DNA of 64,000 nucleotides from Erysipelotrichaceae bacterium OPF54 (GTDB lineage Bacteria; Bacillota_I; Bacilli_A; Erysipelotrichales; Erysipelotrichaceae): NCBI GenBank assembly GCA_022834735.1, contig BQKD01000001.1, positions 659,659 to 723,658 of the forward strand, read 5' to 3'. Shown piece by piece: positions 42,181 to 51,245 of this stretch (position 1 is its first letter; each line of letters starts with the position of its first letter). The notes under the pieces were generated by a model. It saw only the letters and a program-made list of their open reading frames with translations, ran no database searches and was not told where the DNA came from. The position numbers and the translations under genes were made by a program.

Positions 42181-43011
42181 ATGGCAGTCATCGTTACGGA
42201 TGTGGACGGCACCCTGCTCGTGCACGGAAAAACCGACCCGGGATCGATCGCTATTTTAAAAAAACTGCAGGAACGCCACCACCTCATCCTGGCCACCGGA
42301 AGAGATCAGGAAAGCGTGCGCTTCCTCGTGGAAAAGCTTGATATGGAACATTATAAAACGGGCGCACTTATCCTGCTCAACGGGATGGAAATGATCGATT
42401 TCAGGGACAGGGAGCATATCAAGAAGCCGGGACTGAGTTGCGAACAGACGCTTTCTGCCATAAAAGCGCTGAAAAAATACTGTTTGCAGGTGTATGTCGT
42501 GGGCGAAGGAACACACTGGCGGATCCCTTCCGTTTTTGAACCCCTGTTCCATCTGGTCCCGATAAAAAAAGTAAAAAAGGTGCTTTCCCGTCCCAGGATC
42601 GAACACCTTCCTTCCTCGATCGATAAGATCGCGATCCTAGGCTATTTCGGAACAAAAAGAAGGCTGATGAATTTGGAACGCAGCGAAAATTTATCGTATA
42701 TAAAGATCGGAAAATTCTGGGATGAGATCGTTCCGGAAGGCTGCGATAAAGCAAAGATGGTCGAACGGTATATGTGCAAATATCATATACCGTTCGATGA
42801 TCTGTATGTCTTCGGAGACGGACAGAACGATGCAGCAATGCTGCAGCTGACCGGAAATTCCTATGCCCCCAAAAACGCGCTGCCCTGTGCAAAAAAAGCT
42901 GCCCGGCATGTATTCGAACCAGGCAGCATGGCAAAGGTGGCGTATTCAGAACTCCATGCGCGCCATGATCTTCATGGACAAAAGCACAGAAAGGAACAGA
43001 AGGACCACTGA
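42181..43011 (+). CDS. Cof-type HAD-IIB phosphatase, second copy
   Basis: 276 aa. Motif I is VTDVDGTLL (Asp 7 and 9), motif II is LATGRD (Thr), and motif IV is FGDGQNDAAML. Domain order is as in the Cof/YidA group. The C-terminal about 25 residues are basic and His-rich (ARHDLHGQKHRKEQKDH) and overlap the convergent ABC permease gene, so they may be an extension not needed for activity. The start ATG 42181 has AAAGGAGG. It is unrelated in detail to the paralogue at 918. Confidence 0.9.
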   Translation: MAVIVTDVDGTLLVHGKTDPGSIAILKKLQERHHLILATGRDQESVRFLVEKLDMEHYKTGALILLNGMEMIDFRDREHIKKPGLSCEQTLSAIKALKKYCLQVYVVGEGTHWRIPSVFEPLFHLVPIKKVKKVLSRPRIEHLPSSIDKIAILGYFGTKRRLMNLERSENLSYIKIGKFWDEIVPEGCDKAKMVERYMCKYHIPFDDLYVFGDGQNDAAMLQLTGNSYAPKNALPCAKKAARHVFEPGSMAKVAYSELHARHDLHGQKHRKEQKDH

Positions 43012-43536
43012 GCCGCACAGGATGCTTCCCCCTAAAACAAAAGGGATCTGCATGAAAAATATAGAAAGATCGGAAGTGAGCAGGACGCTGCCTCCAACCG
43101 AAAAAACCACAAAGTAGCCGGCCAGAAAGTTCTGGGCAGCAGACGGACTGAAAAACAGCAGGGTCGGCACCGAGAAAGCCGTAAACAGCAGCAGGACCGC
43201 TATATTTACAGCCAGTAAAGTTTCATCCAGTTTCCACAACACGATGCTTTCAAACGAGGCAATTGCCGTAAACGGCAGGGAAGCCAGCAGGATCAGGACA
43301 TATTTTTCCAGCACGTACTGCCGGCATGAAAACGGAAAGACGAACAATGCTTTCCAGCCATGCTCCGCCTTATCGCTCGTGATCGTTCCGGCTGCGAACA
43401 TGACAAGCACGATCGGGAAGAACAAGGTCAGCACCGGGATGATAGAGAAGAAGCCCGCAATACATAGCAGTCCGGCAATGAGCAGCATATGTTTCTGACG
43501 AAGCAGACAGTAATCTTTGATGAACAATCCTCTCAT
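42946..43536 (-). CDS. ABC-2 type permease, second of two
   Basis: A 196-aa membrane protein with six hydrophobic segments. It is similar in layout to the permease at 43765. Both begin M(K/R)GLF(I/V)KD, contain AEHGWKALF or the equivalent NNGFKALF, then an LEKYVL or QEKYVL segment, and end AR-MEF or AGKEF. The pair is therefore a duplicated permease that could form a heterodimer with the ATPase at 44382. The start ATG 43536 has GAGG. It is the last gene of the GntR-led operon. Confidence 0.85.
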   Translation of the reverse strand: MRGLFIKDYCLLRQKHMLLIAGLLCIAGFFSIIPVLTLFFPIVLVMFAAGTITSDKAEHGWKALFVFPFSCRQYVLEKYVLILLASLPFTAIASFESIVLWKLDETLLAVNIAVLLLFTAFSVPTLLFFSPSAAQNFLAGYFVVFSVGGSVLLTSDLSIFFMQIPFVLGGSILCGSVVLLFLSVLLSMKIMARMEF

Positions 43537-43552
43537 GATTTCCTCTTTCTTT

Positions 43553-43765
43553 TCATTGGAACGCTTTTTTGATCTTCTCCAGATCTTCTTTCGTATCGAT
43601 CCAGTTTTCGACAAAACCGCACCGGCTGCAGACATAGCGGACGACCGGTATTTTCCCGATCAAGGTCGCGCGGGATGTGTAAATATTGTTTCCGCTCGCA
43701 TAGCGGTACGGATTGTCAGGGATCCGGATCATCGACGACTGGCATTTTGGACAGAAATGCTCCAT
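43553..43765 (-). CDS. Small zinc-ribbon protein (70 aa)
   Basis: Two Cys pairs, CPKC near the N-terminus and CSRC near residue 45, make a likely zinc ribbon. The region between is beta-rich with Tyr/Asn. It resembles small zinc-ribbon proteins found within ABC export operons, but the function is unknown. Its ATG overlaps the stop of the upstream permease (TGATG), so it is translationally coupled. It lies between two related permease genes. Confidence 0.75.
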   Translation of the reverse strand: MEHFCPKCQSSMIRIPDNPYRYASGNNIYTSRATLIGKIPVVRYVCSRCGFVENWIDTKEDLEKIKKAFQ

Positions 43766-44385
43766 CAAAATTCCTTTCCTGCCATGATCTTGAGCGCGGC
43801 CGTATAGGAAATGCCCAGGACAAGAAGCATGGCCGCACCGGCAAGCCAGAGCACGAGCGGATCATTCAGCACATTTTTTTGAGCCAGGAACATCTGCGGA
43901 TCCGACAAAGTAGTGATAAGGAAGATCGCGACCATTAAGATCGCCACATTCACGATCTTTCCTTTTTCCATGCCGAATTTCAAATAGCACGGAATAGCGA
44001 TCCCTCCCATGAATACCGTAATGATAAACAGAGTAATAAAGATCATTCCAAGATCGGAAAACGTGATCATGCCGCAAAGCGCGCATACAGCACACAATAT
44101 GAACGGGATCACGACCCCTGCCGTCAGGACGAGCACATACTTTTCCTGCACATACTGTGCGCGGGTGACTGGCAGGGTAAACAGGGCCTTGAAGCCATTG
44201 TTGTATTCATCGTAGCTGATCGTGCCAAGCGTGTCTGTCACAAGCATGAAGCCAAGATACGGCACGATAAAATAAATCGACTGGCCTGGTACGATAAGCA
44301 TCCCGATGAACAGGATGGCTGTGATATATAGAAATATCTTGTTCTGCAGGACAATGTAAAAATCTTTGACAAATAAGCCTTTCAT
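43765..44385 (-). CDS. ABC-2 type permease, first of two
   Basis: A 206-aa permease with six hydrophobic segments, similar in outline to the protein at 42946. It begins MKGLFVKDF and ends KIMAGKEF. ATG 44385 with AAGGAG overlaps the stop of the ATPase gene (ATGA). It probably pairs with the second permease and the ATPase in one exporter of the bacitracin/YtrBC-like kind, which is an inference from operon structure. Confidence 0.87.
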   Translation of the reverse strand: MKGLFVKDFYIVLQNKIFLYITAILFIGMLIVPGQSIYFIVPYLGFMLVTDTLGTISYDEYNNGFKALFTLPVTRAQYVQEKYVLVLTAGVVIPFILCAVCALCGMITFSDLGMIFITLFIITVFMGGIAIPCYLKFGMEKGKIVNVAILMVAIFLITTLSDPQMFLAQKNVLNDPLVLWLAGAAMLLVLGISYTAALKIMAGKEF

Positions 44386-45221
44386 AATGATTCTCCTTGT
44401 ACGACAATCGAAAACACATCGTCCATCGAAGCGGGTTCGATCACTAGATGCGGAAAATTGTCGATATAATATTGTTTCTGATCGGTCAGCACCGACCATC
44501 CGTACGGTGTTTTTAACGCTTTCAGCGCATAGCTTTTATCGATCTCATCAAGAGAGCCGGCTTTCAGGACACCATAATTGTCCATCCTGTCCATCGTTTC
44601 GTGCATGCGGATCGTGCCGTCATGGATGATGTAGAAATCGTCGCATAAATGTTCGAGATCCGAAGAAATATGCGAACTGATCACGATCGAATGACCTTCC
44701 TCTTTCATGAAGCCGCGCAGCATATCGAGAATTTCCTCGCGCACGATCACATCCAGACCGCTGGTCGGCTCGTCGAGGATGAGCAGGTCGGCTTCATGGG
44801 TCAAAGCGCAGATCAGCTTGAATTTTGCTTTTTCGCCCGTGGAAAAAGAACGGATCTTCGATTTTTTCGGCAGATGAAACTGATCGATCAGTTTTTCGAA
44901 ACGGGCCTGGTCAAAGTGCGGATAGGAAGCCTTCATGATCTTCTGCACATCTTTGATGGGAAGATATTCATTGACGATAGAATCGGGGAACACGACACCG
45001 ATCTTCTCCTTGAAAGAGGGAGGCAAAGAATCGACCGGCGTTCCGTCGATCGCAATGGAACCCTGATCGACATGAATGAGGCCGAGGATGCTTTTGAACA
45101 GCGTGGTCTTTCCGGCTCCGTTCGTTCCCAGGATGGCTGTGATCGTGTTGTCGCCGATCTCCATATCGAGATCCAGCTCGAATTCAGGATATTTCTTTTT
45201 TATGTTATCGATTTTTATCAT
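44382..45221 (-). CDS. ABC transporter ATP-binding protein
   Basis: A 279-aa ATPase subunit. Walker A is GTNGAGKTT, the Q-loop region is VVFPDS (Asp rather than Gln), the signature is FSTGEKAKF (a variant of LSGGQ) and Walker B is LLILDEPTSGLD. The H-loop is in ISSHISSDLEHL. About 70 extra C-terminal residues follow the nucleotide-binding domain, typical of export ATPases of the YtrB/BcrA group. The variant signature is usual for this subgroup. The start overlaps the end of the GntR gene by 17 bp. Confidence 0.92.
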   Translation of the reverse strand: MIKIDNIKKKYPEFELDLDMEIGDNTITAILGTNGAGKTTLFKSILGLIHVDQGSIAIDGTPVDSLPPSFKEKIGVVFPDSIVNEYLPIKDVQKIMKASYPHFDQARFEKLIDQFHLPKKSKIRSFSTGEKAKFKLICALTHEADLLILDEPTSGLDVIVREEILDMLRGFMKEEGHSIVISSHISSDLEHLCDDFYIIHDGTIRMHETMDRMDNYGVLKAGSLDEIDKSYALKALKTPYGWSVLTDQKQYYIDNFPHLVIEPASMDDVFSIVVQGESL

Positions 45222-45594
45222 ATTTTTCCTCCATGAGCAAATTGAACATTGTAGTCACGTCTTCGCGTGAAAATCCTTGCCGGATCGCTTTCATGATCCA
45301 TTCCTCCAGTTCGTTTTCCAGGATCTTCTGCTGTTCCTCAAGCACGACATTGACAGAAATTTCCGCCACATAGCTTCCTTTTCCGTGGATCGTGCGGATG
45401 AACCCTTCTTCATCCAGAACGTCGTATGCTTTTTTTACGGTCAGGGCCGAAATTTTGTAGTCTTTCGCAAAGGAACGCACCGAAGGGAGAGGATCACCGG
45501 CCTTCAGGGCCTCCGATTTGATGAGCTTTTTGATCTGATCGGCAATCTGCTCATAGATCGGAGTCATAGATGATGTATTGATCAAAATCTGCAT
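45205..45594 (-). CDS. GntR-family regulator, YtrA subfamily
   Basis: 129 aa. The winged-helix domain (PIYEQIADQIKKLI, then LPSVRSFAKDYKISALTVKKAYDVLDEEGFI, GKGSYVAE) is followed by only about 50 helical residues, the short dimerisation tail of YtrA-type repressors. These repress their own ABC operon and are induced by cell-wall antibiotics in Bacillus. It is the first gene of this five-gene operon. Two GTAAACAC repeats over its promoter are good operator candidates. Confidence 0.92.
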   Translation of the reverse strand: MQILINTSSMTPIYEQIADQIKKLIKSEALKAGDPLPSVRSFAKDYKISALTVKKAYDVLDEEGFIRTIHGKGSYVAEISVNVVLEEQQKILENELEEWIMKAIRQGFSREDVTTMFNLLMEEKYDKNR

Positions 45595-45607
45595 GCGATA
45601 TCACCTC

Positions 45608-45642
45608 GTAAACACTATATAACAGTAGTAAACACATGTCAA
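45608..45642 (-). promoter_or_regulatory. Promoter and operator of the GntR-ABC operon
   Basis: On the minus strand, TTGACA (45642-45637) and TATAGT (45619-45614) are spaced 17 bp. GTAAACAC at 45608 and 45628 (plus-strand reading) are 20 bp apart, covering the -10 to start region and the spacer. This suits autorepression. Confidence 0.65.
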
Positions 45643-45713
45643 CAGTGAACTCGCTTCAAGTCGATTTTGCTGAAAGGATGCAGTATAATAAAATAAAAGA
45701 AGGGAGAAAGAAG

Positions 45714-46817
45714 ATGAAGAAATTAGGATTTGGAACGATGCGGCTGCCGCTCAATGATCCGAAAAACGTAAAAGACATCGATGTGGCACAGACCGAAAAA
45801 ATGTTAGATCTGTTTCTCGACAGTGGATTCGAGTATGTGGATACGGCCTATCCGTATCATGAAGGAGAGAGCGAGCGTGTCGTACGAAAGGCGCTTGTCG
45901 AACGCTATCCGCGTCATGCGTATAAGCTGGCTACCAAGCTGCCGACATTCAACCTGAAAGAACCGGAAGACTGCGAACGCTTTTTTAACGAACAGCTCGA
46001 AAAGACAGGAGCCGGTTATTTTGACTACTACCTTGTGCACTGTCTGACCACCGACCTCTACGAGGTGGCAAAAAAGTGCAGGGCATTCGAATTTGTGAGC
46101 CGGATGAAAGAAGAAGGCAAAGTGAAGGAAATCGGATTTTCCTTCCATGATACGCCGGAAAAACTGGACGAGATCCTGACCGATCACCCGGAAGTGGATT
46201 TTGTACAGCTGCAGATCAACTATCTTGACTGGGAAGCGCCGAACGTGCAGTCAAGAGGCTGTTATGAAGTGGCCAGAAAGCATGGCAAGGAAATTGTCGT
46301 CATGGAACCGATCAAAGGCGGCAGCCTGGTCAATGTGCCGGAAAATGTGAAAGAGCTGCTCAATAAAATGGATCCATCCATGTCGATCGCGTCGTGGGCG
46401 ATCCGCTTTGCCGCTTCGCTTGACGGTGTCCGCATGGTGCTGTCGGGCATGTCCGACCTTGCCCAGATGGAAGACAATCTTTCGTATATGAAGGATTTCA
46501 GGCCGCTGACAGACGACGAGATGAAAACCGTTCTGCATGCCGGCGATATGATCCGTAAAACGATCGCGATCCCATGCACGGCTTGCGAATACTGTGTGGC
46601 GGGCTGTCCGCAGCACATCTGCATTCCGGATTATTTCAAGCTGTACAATGAACGGCAGCAGACTTTGTCGCACGGAAAATCGAAAGCGTACGACGAGCTG
46701 GCCAAGACACATGGCAAGGCGAGCGACTGTATCGGATGCGGCCAGTGCGAAAGCATGTGTCCGCAGCATCTGCCGATCATCGAGAATCTGAAAAAGGCAG
46801 CAGAAAGCTTCGAATAG
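45714..46817 (+). CDS. Aldo/keto reductase with C-terminal 4Fe-4S ferredoxin domain
   Basis: 367 aa. The TIM-barrel aldo/keto reductase has GFGTMRLPL, then DTAYPYHEGESE (Tyr 49-like catalytic region), KLATKLP (Lys) and VHCL (His). At the C-terminus two iron-sulfur clusters are ligated by CTACEYCVAGCPQHI and CIGCGQCESMCPQHL. This fused form is common in anaerobes, and its electron donor and substrate are not known. ATG 45714 has AGGGAG. It is divergent from the GntR operon and ends at a terminator shared with the convergent DUF1622 gene. Confidence 0.93.
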   Translation: MKKLGFGTMRLPLNDPKNVKDIDVAQTEKMLDLFLDSGFEYVDTAYPYHEGESERVVRKALVERYPRHAYKLATKLPTFNLKEPEDCERFFNEQLEKTGAGYFDYYLVHCLTTDLYEVAKKCRAFEFVSRMKEEGKVKEIGFSFHDTPEKLDEILTDHPEVDFVQLQINYLDWEAPNVQSRGCYEVARKHGKEIVVMEPIKGGSLVNVPENVKELLNKMDPSMSIASWAIRFAASLDGVRMVLSGMSDLAQMEDNLSYMKDFRPLTDDEMKTVLHAGDMIRKTIAIPCTACEYCVAGCPQHICIPDYFKLYNERQQTLSHGKSKAYDELAKTHGKASDCIGCGQCESMCPQHLPIIENLKKAAESFE

Positions 46818-46821
46818 AATG

Positions 46822-46847
46822 AAAAAAAGCCGTTATCCGGCTTTTTT
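46822..46847. terminator. Bidirectional terminator
   Basis: AAAAAAGCCG and CGGCTTTTTT flank a short loop. It serves both the reductase and the convergent DUF1622 gene, whose stop codon lies in the stem. Confidence 0.8.
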
Positions 46848-47270
46848 GTTGTTTTCGCGGTCGACAAGCTCAACCTTGATCGCAGGATGGGTCTTTTCGT
46901 ATACCCGTTCGCTCAGCGTTTTTCTAGGATGGTCGGGATGGTCTTTTTCTTCCTGTTCCTGCTCGATACCACTCAGCTCCCAGTGGATCAGCCAGGTCAT
47001 GGCTGCCTTGATGACGATCAGCATCGCGATCTGCAGGATCTCGTCCATGTTGCGCACAGTAACGGTCCGCAGGATCTCGCTGCCCAGCTTGAAGGTCAGT
47101 CCGATCGACTGGCCGTGCAGCAGATAGATCCGGGCGTTCGGATCCTTTTTCAAAAGCTTTACAAAGGCCTGGACGGTCGTGAACAGGATGATGCCGATCG
47201 ACAGCAGTTCCATGATATCGATCGAGATCCCGGCAATATCATGAACGAATGAAGTGATAGCTTCATGCAT
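46833..47270 (-). CDS. DUF1622-type membrane protein
   Basis: 145 aa with two to three hydrophobic segments (about 12-38, 70-95). The pattern of a short N-terminal helix, a basic loop (LLKKDPNARIYLLHGQSIG) and an EILRTVTVRN stretch fits DUF1622. The remaining C-terminal 45 residues are charged. Function unknown. It lies 20 bp downstream of mnmE on the same strand and may be expressed with it, so the transposon in mnmE probably also affects it. Confidence 0.8.
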   Translation of the reverse strand: MHEAITSFVHDIAGISIDIMELLSIGIILFTTVQAFVKLLKKDPNARIYLLHGQSIGLTFKLGSEILRTVTVRNMDEILQIAMLIVIKAAMTWLIHWELSGIEQEQEEKDHPDHPRKTLSERVYEKTHPAIKVELVDRENNKKAG

Positions 47271-47290
47271 AATTGTAATGATTCCTTTCT

Positions 47291-47924
47291 TTATTTGCCG
47301 AGGCAGAATTTGGAGAACAAAGTATCGATCAGATCCTCCCTGGATACTTCGCCCAGAATTTCCTTTAAATGGTCATGTGCGGCCATGATGTCGATTTCGA
47401 TCAGATCCGGCTCGATCTGCATTTCCATTGCCTCTTTGGCTCTTATCATATCGGTTCGCGCGAGTTTGAGCAACCCGATCTGCCGCTCATTCGACAGCAC
47501 CGGCTCGTCCTTGAGCACATTTTGTTCATAAAGCTCGTTCAGCGCGTCAAGAAGCGGCTCGATCTGGCCGTTTCTGGCAGAAATCGAAATGCCTTCCGGA
47601 ATATGGATCGTATCCGTGTGCAGATCCGCTTTATTGATGACGATGAGCCGCAGCTTGTCTTCGGTCAGCGCGATCAGCCGCCTGTCCTCTTCGGTCAATG
47701 GCGAGCTGCCGTCAAGCACGAGCAGGACGAGCTGGGCTTCGCGCAGCTTCTGTTCCGATTTCTGGATCCCTATTCTTTCGATTTCATCGTCGGCTTCCCG
47801 GATCCCGGCCGTATCGATCAGATTGAGCTGAACAGAACCGAGCCGGATCTTTCCTTCGACAATGTCGCGTGTCGTTCCGGCAATATCGGTGACGATCGCC
47901 TTGTCCTCTTCGAGCAGGGCATTG
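47291..47924 (-). pseudogene. mnmE: tRNA modification GTPase MnmE, 3' part
   Basis: The C-terminal half, 211 codons including the duplicated target. It begins with LLEEDKAIVTDIAGTTRDIVEG (G2/G3 region: TTRD), then DTAGIRE (G3), NKAD (G4) and SARNGQ (G5), and ends with the invariant C-terminal FCLGK that carries the Cys of the MnmE active centre. It is separated from the start of the gene by transposon copy 3. Removing 7 bp and the element restores one 445-codon frame with the part at 51246. Confidence 0.92.
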
Positions 47925-48136
47925 TGTAGAGCGTCGTCCTGCTATCCTCGCTTATTTATAAAGACAAGCAGAATAAATTCATCATCGATCATTTCACGAT
48001 GAATTTATTCTGCTTTTTTTCGTCACATTATTTTCATTTTATGAGATGATTGACATGGAAAGGTGTTAGGCGCAAAAAAAGAGAGAGCCCTAATTGTTTT
48101 GCGAACAAACTCTCTCCCGTCCTAACGAACAATTTT

Positions 48137-48676
48137 ATGATAATCAATTTTTCGGCTTTCGACAACCCTTTTTCGCATGATTTATCCTGCCCGTCCTGCG
48201 GGGCGCGCGGCCAGATGCTCGATTACTCATCCTACTCCCGTTTCTGCCTCTCTCCTTCCAATCCGACAAAACGCTTACGGGTTCGTGTCGTTTTTTGTCC
48301 TTCCTGCGGCTCCTATCATACCATACTCCCTTATGATGCCCGTCCGTTTTCTTCGTTTTCCTATCCTTTTATTTTTGAAGTGCTCTTTCAGTACTGCTGC
48401 GGACCTTGTGCCGGCAACAAGTCGAGAACGGCTGCGCTTTTTGATATTTCCAGAACGACCCTGCGCCGATGGATCGACCGCTATTCCTCTCTGCTTTTCC
48501 TCTCCTGTATCATGATCCGCGATCTTGACCGTAGCCCGTATGATCTTCTTGCTCATATCCGTTCTTCTATGCATGCCTTTCTGAAGAGTTTTCTTCGTTT
48601 TCATGAATGCGCCTATTTTTCGCCTCACACTATTTTATCTGCACCCTTTGTCTATGGTCTTTTTTCTCCTTCCTGA
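48137..48676 (+). CDS. Transposon zinc-finger/HTH protein, copy 3
   Basis: Same protein as at 3250 (start uncertain in the same way; open frame from TTG 48050). Its genes run opposite to mnmE, and the left-end terminator (47967-48020) lies between. Confidence 0.7.
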   Translation: MIINFSAFDNPFSHDLSCPSCGARGQMLDYSSYSRFCLSPSNPTKRLRVRVVFCPSCGSYHTILPYDARPFSSFSYPFIFEVLFQYCCGPCAGNKSRTAALFDISRTTLRRWIDRYSSLLFLSCIMIRDLDRSPYDLLAHIRSSMHAFLKSFLRFHECAYFSPHTILSAPFVYGLFSPS

Positions 48677-48741
48677 ATCATTTGTCCGTCGCTTTCCTCT
48701 TTTTAGCCCGGTACAGTAATCTCAAAGGAGGATTCTGCTTT

Positions 48742-49977
48742 ATGGATCAAACCGACAAGGAAAAAATCGCTTTATGGAAATTCGGGATCATCGCTCCTGT
48801 CATTTCCGGCACTCATCCTTTTTCGACAAACCGTCAGTTTTACCGTCATCTTGCCGAAAAAGAATTCGAAAACCCGGTCTCCGGTGTCAAAAAATCATTT
48901 TCATGGCAGACTTTCGCTCACTGGGCCTATGAATACCGTTCCGGCGGATTCGATGGACTGATTTCCCGTCCCAGGAGCGACAAGGGGACTTCCCGAACTC
49001 TGAGTCCCGAGGCGCAGGAACGCATCATCGCTCTGCGCCGGCAGTATCCGCGCATCATCAATACGGTCCTGCGTGCGCGGCTCATCGAAGAAGGGTTTAT
49101 CCCGGCCCGCGTTTCCCAGTCCACGATCGATCGTTTCGTGCGTTCTCTGCCTCAGAGCCGTCTCGAACCGATCCATCAGGGAAAAGAGCGCAGAGCGTTC
49201 GAGAAAGAATTTGCCAACCAGGTCTGGCAGGCCGATACATCCTATCTATACAGGCTGGCCGGACACAGGCTGTATCTGGTTTCTATCCTGGATGACGCAT
49301 CCCGGATGATCGTGGGCTGGGGAATCTTTGAAGCCGATACGGCCGTCAACTTTCAGAAGATCCTGAAGAACGCGGTCATGACTTACGGGATCCCGTCTGT
49401 ACTGTATGTAGACAATGGTTCGCCTTATGACAACCACCAGCTGAATATGATCTGTGCAAGACTGGGGGTCGCCCTGGTGCATGCGCCGGTGCGGGACGGA
49501 AGCGCGAAAGGAAAACAGGAGCGCGCATTCCGAACGTTCAAGGACCACTGGCTGCGCTGTTCGGACTGGAATGCCTATCAGACGATCGAAGAGGTCCGGG
49601 AATCTTTCGGGGACTATCTTCAGAAATACATCAACTGCCAACACGCTTCGCTGAAAGATATGACGCCGCGCCAGCGCTATCTGAAGGATGCACAGCGGTT
49701 CCGCTTCCTTCCTGACGAAGCGGTGGAACAGTATTTCCTGCATACGTACGAAAGAAAGGTGAGGACCGATTCGACACTCGTGATCGACGGGATCAGCTAC
49801 GAGGTGCCGGCCGAATACATGCGCGAGACAGTAAAGGTGAAGATGGATCCCGAAGACAGGAGAAAGGCCTGGCTGCTAGGGATGGACGGAAAGCTGATCC
49901 CGATCCGGACGGTCGACAAGGTGGAGAACAGCCGGATCAGAAGAAGGCAGCACATGCGCTTCAGAGAGGAGGAGTAA
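48742..49977 (+). CDS. DD(35)E transposase, copy 3
   Basis: 411 aa, identical to copy 1 at the protein level and at the marker base (G at 49272). All three catalytic acidic residues are present. Confidence 0.93.
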   Translation: MDQTDKEKIALWKFGIIAPVISGTHPFSTNRQFYRHLAEKEFENPVSGVKKSFSWQTFAHWAYEYRSGGFDGLISRPRSDKGTSRTLSPEAQERIIALRRQYPRIINTVLRARLIEEGFIPARVSQSTIDRFVRSLPQSRLEPIHQGKERRAFEKEFANQVWQADTSYLYRLAGHRLYLVSILDDASRMIVGWGIFEADTAVNFQKILKNAVMTYGIPSVLYVDNGSPYDNHQLNMICARLGVALVHAPVRDGSAKGKQERAFRTFKDHWLRCSDWNAYQTIEEVRESFGDYLQKYINCQHASLKDMTPRQRYLKDAQRFRFLPDEAVEQYFLHTYERKVRTDSTLVIDGISYEVPAEYMRETVKVKMDPEDRRKAWLLGMDGKLIPIRTVDKVENSRIRRRQHMRFREEE

Positions 49978-49978
49978 T

Positions 49979-50785
49979 ATGGAAGCCAAAGTATTTTACG
50001 GACTGAAGCAGATGCCGTTCGAGAAAGAAACGAAATATCACAAATTATACCGGAGCGAAGATACGGCGAACCTGAAAGGACGGCTGGACTACCTGAAAAA
50101 AGCGAAAGGGATCGGATTGTTCACAGGAAGTCCGGGAACAGGAAAAACATCGGCCATCCGCGAATTTGCCGGCAGTCTGAACCCGTCGCTGTACAAAGTG
50201 GTCTACATCCAGATGTCTACGGTATCGGTCATCGACTTTTACCGGCAGCTGGCCTGCGGGCTGGGGCTGGAGCCCAAATTCAGAAAGAGCGACCTGTTCC
50301 GGCAGGTACAGGAAGCCATCGAATACATGGCAAAAGAAAAGAAGTGCACGCCGGTCATCGTGATCGACGAAGCGCAGTATCTGAGCACGAGCGTCTTCAA
50401 CGATCTGACCATGCTCCTCAATTTCGAGATGGACTCGAAGAACTACTGTATCCTGATCCTGAGCGGGCAGACGAGCCTGAACACGATCCTGAAAAAGCAG
50501 GTGCATGACGCCCTGCGCCAGAGGATCGTGATCAATTATTTCATGGAAGGTCTGAAAGGAGAAGAGGCACAGGAATATGTGGATTTCTGCATGAAAGAAT
50601 GCGGAAGCAGAGAAAAGGTGTTCGAAGAAGACGCGGTGCGTGCCGCATATAATATCGCAGGCGGATCAATCCGGAAACTGAACAATCTGTTGTCGAAATG
50701 CCTGATCGAAGGAGCGAACGAAGAAAAGCGGATCATCGACGCAGAGATCGTGATGAAAGCACATAACGAAGTAGAACTGGGGTGA
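49979..50785 (+). CDS. AAA ATPase, ExeA/TniB-like, copy 3
   Basis: Same 268-aa ATPase as at 5092, immediately behind the transposase gene. Confidence 0.92.
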   Translation: MEAKVFYGLKQMPFEKETKYHKLYRSEDTANLKGRLDYLKKAKGIGLFTGSPGTGKTSAIREFAGSLNPSLYKVVYIQMSTVSVIDFYRQLACGLGLEPKFRKSDLFRQVQEAIEYMAKEKKCTPVIVIDEAQYLSTSVFNDLTMLLNFEMDSKNYCILILSGQTSLNTILKKQVHDALRQRIVINYFMEGLKGEEAQEYVDFCMKECGSREKVFEEDAVRAAYNIAGGSIRKLNNLLSKCLIEGANEEKRIIDAEIVMKAHNEVELG

Positions 50786-50791
50786 GAACAT

Positions 50792-51079
50792 ATGAAAGAA
50801 GATGAACGGATGTTGATCAACTGGCCGACGACGAGAAAAGTGATGATCGAACAGCTGAAAAGAGCGATGAAGATGTACGGAGCCTATAAACTGAGCAATG
50901 AAGAGCTGATGTATTTTGTAGAAAACTATATGAATAATTTTGGCCATTTATTCTTCAAGAATGATTTCGAGATCCATCCGTCGATCAGAAAAGCGCTGGG
51001 AAAGAGGAACAGCTGGATCCTGGCATGTATAGTGGAAAGAGTATACCAGAAAGAATTCGAGAACATAGGAAATTATTGA
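50792..51079 (+). CDS. Small 95-aa transposon protein, copy 3
   Basis: Same protein as at 5905, followed by the operon terminator at 51082-51112. Confidence 0.75.
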   Translation: MKEDERMLINWPTTRKVMIEQLKRAMKMYGAYKLSNEELMYFVENYMNNFGHLFFKNDFEIHPSIRKALGKRNSWILACIVERVYQKEFENIGNY

Positions 51080-51245
51080 TTAAAAGCCGTTTTTGACAAG
51101 ACGGCTTTTTTTGAACAGAAAGAAATAAAATAAAATGCTTCTGAAGCCAAAATAAAGCGAGGCCGGACAAAATAAAGTGCGTTTCTCTTCCAGATGTGTA
51201 TAAAAATATTTGACGTTTCCGACTAACAGAATTTGACGCGCTACA

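Larger units (their letters stand above)
47925..51245 (+). mobile_element. Four-gene transposon, copy 3 (inside mnmE)
   Basis: 3321 bp, same ends. The flanking direct repeat is 7 bp, GGCATTG (47918-47924 and 51246-51252), against 6 bp at the other two sites. A 6-bp duplication plus one extra G is an alternative reading. The 7-bp version restores the mnmE frame exactly. I saw no difference from copy 1. Confidence 0.95.
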
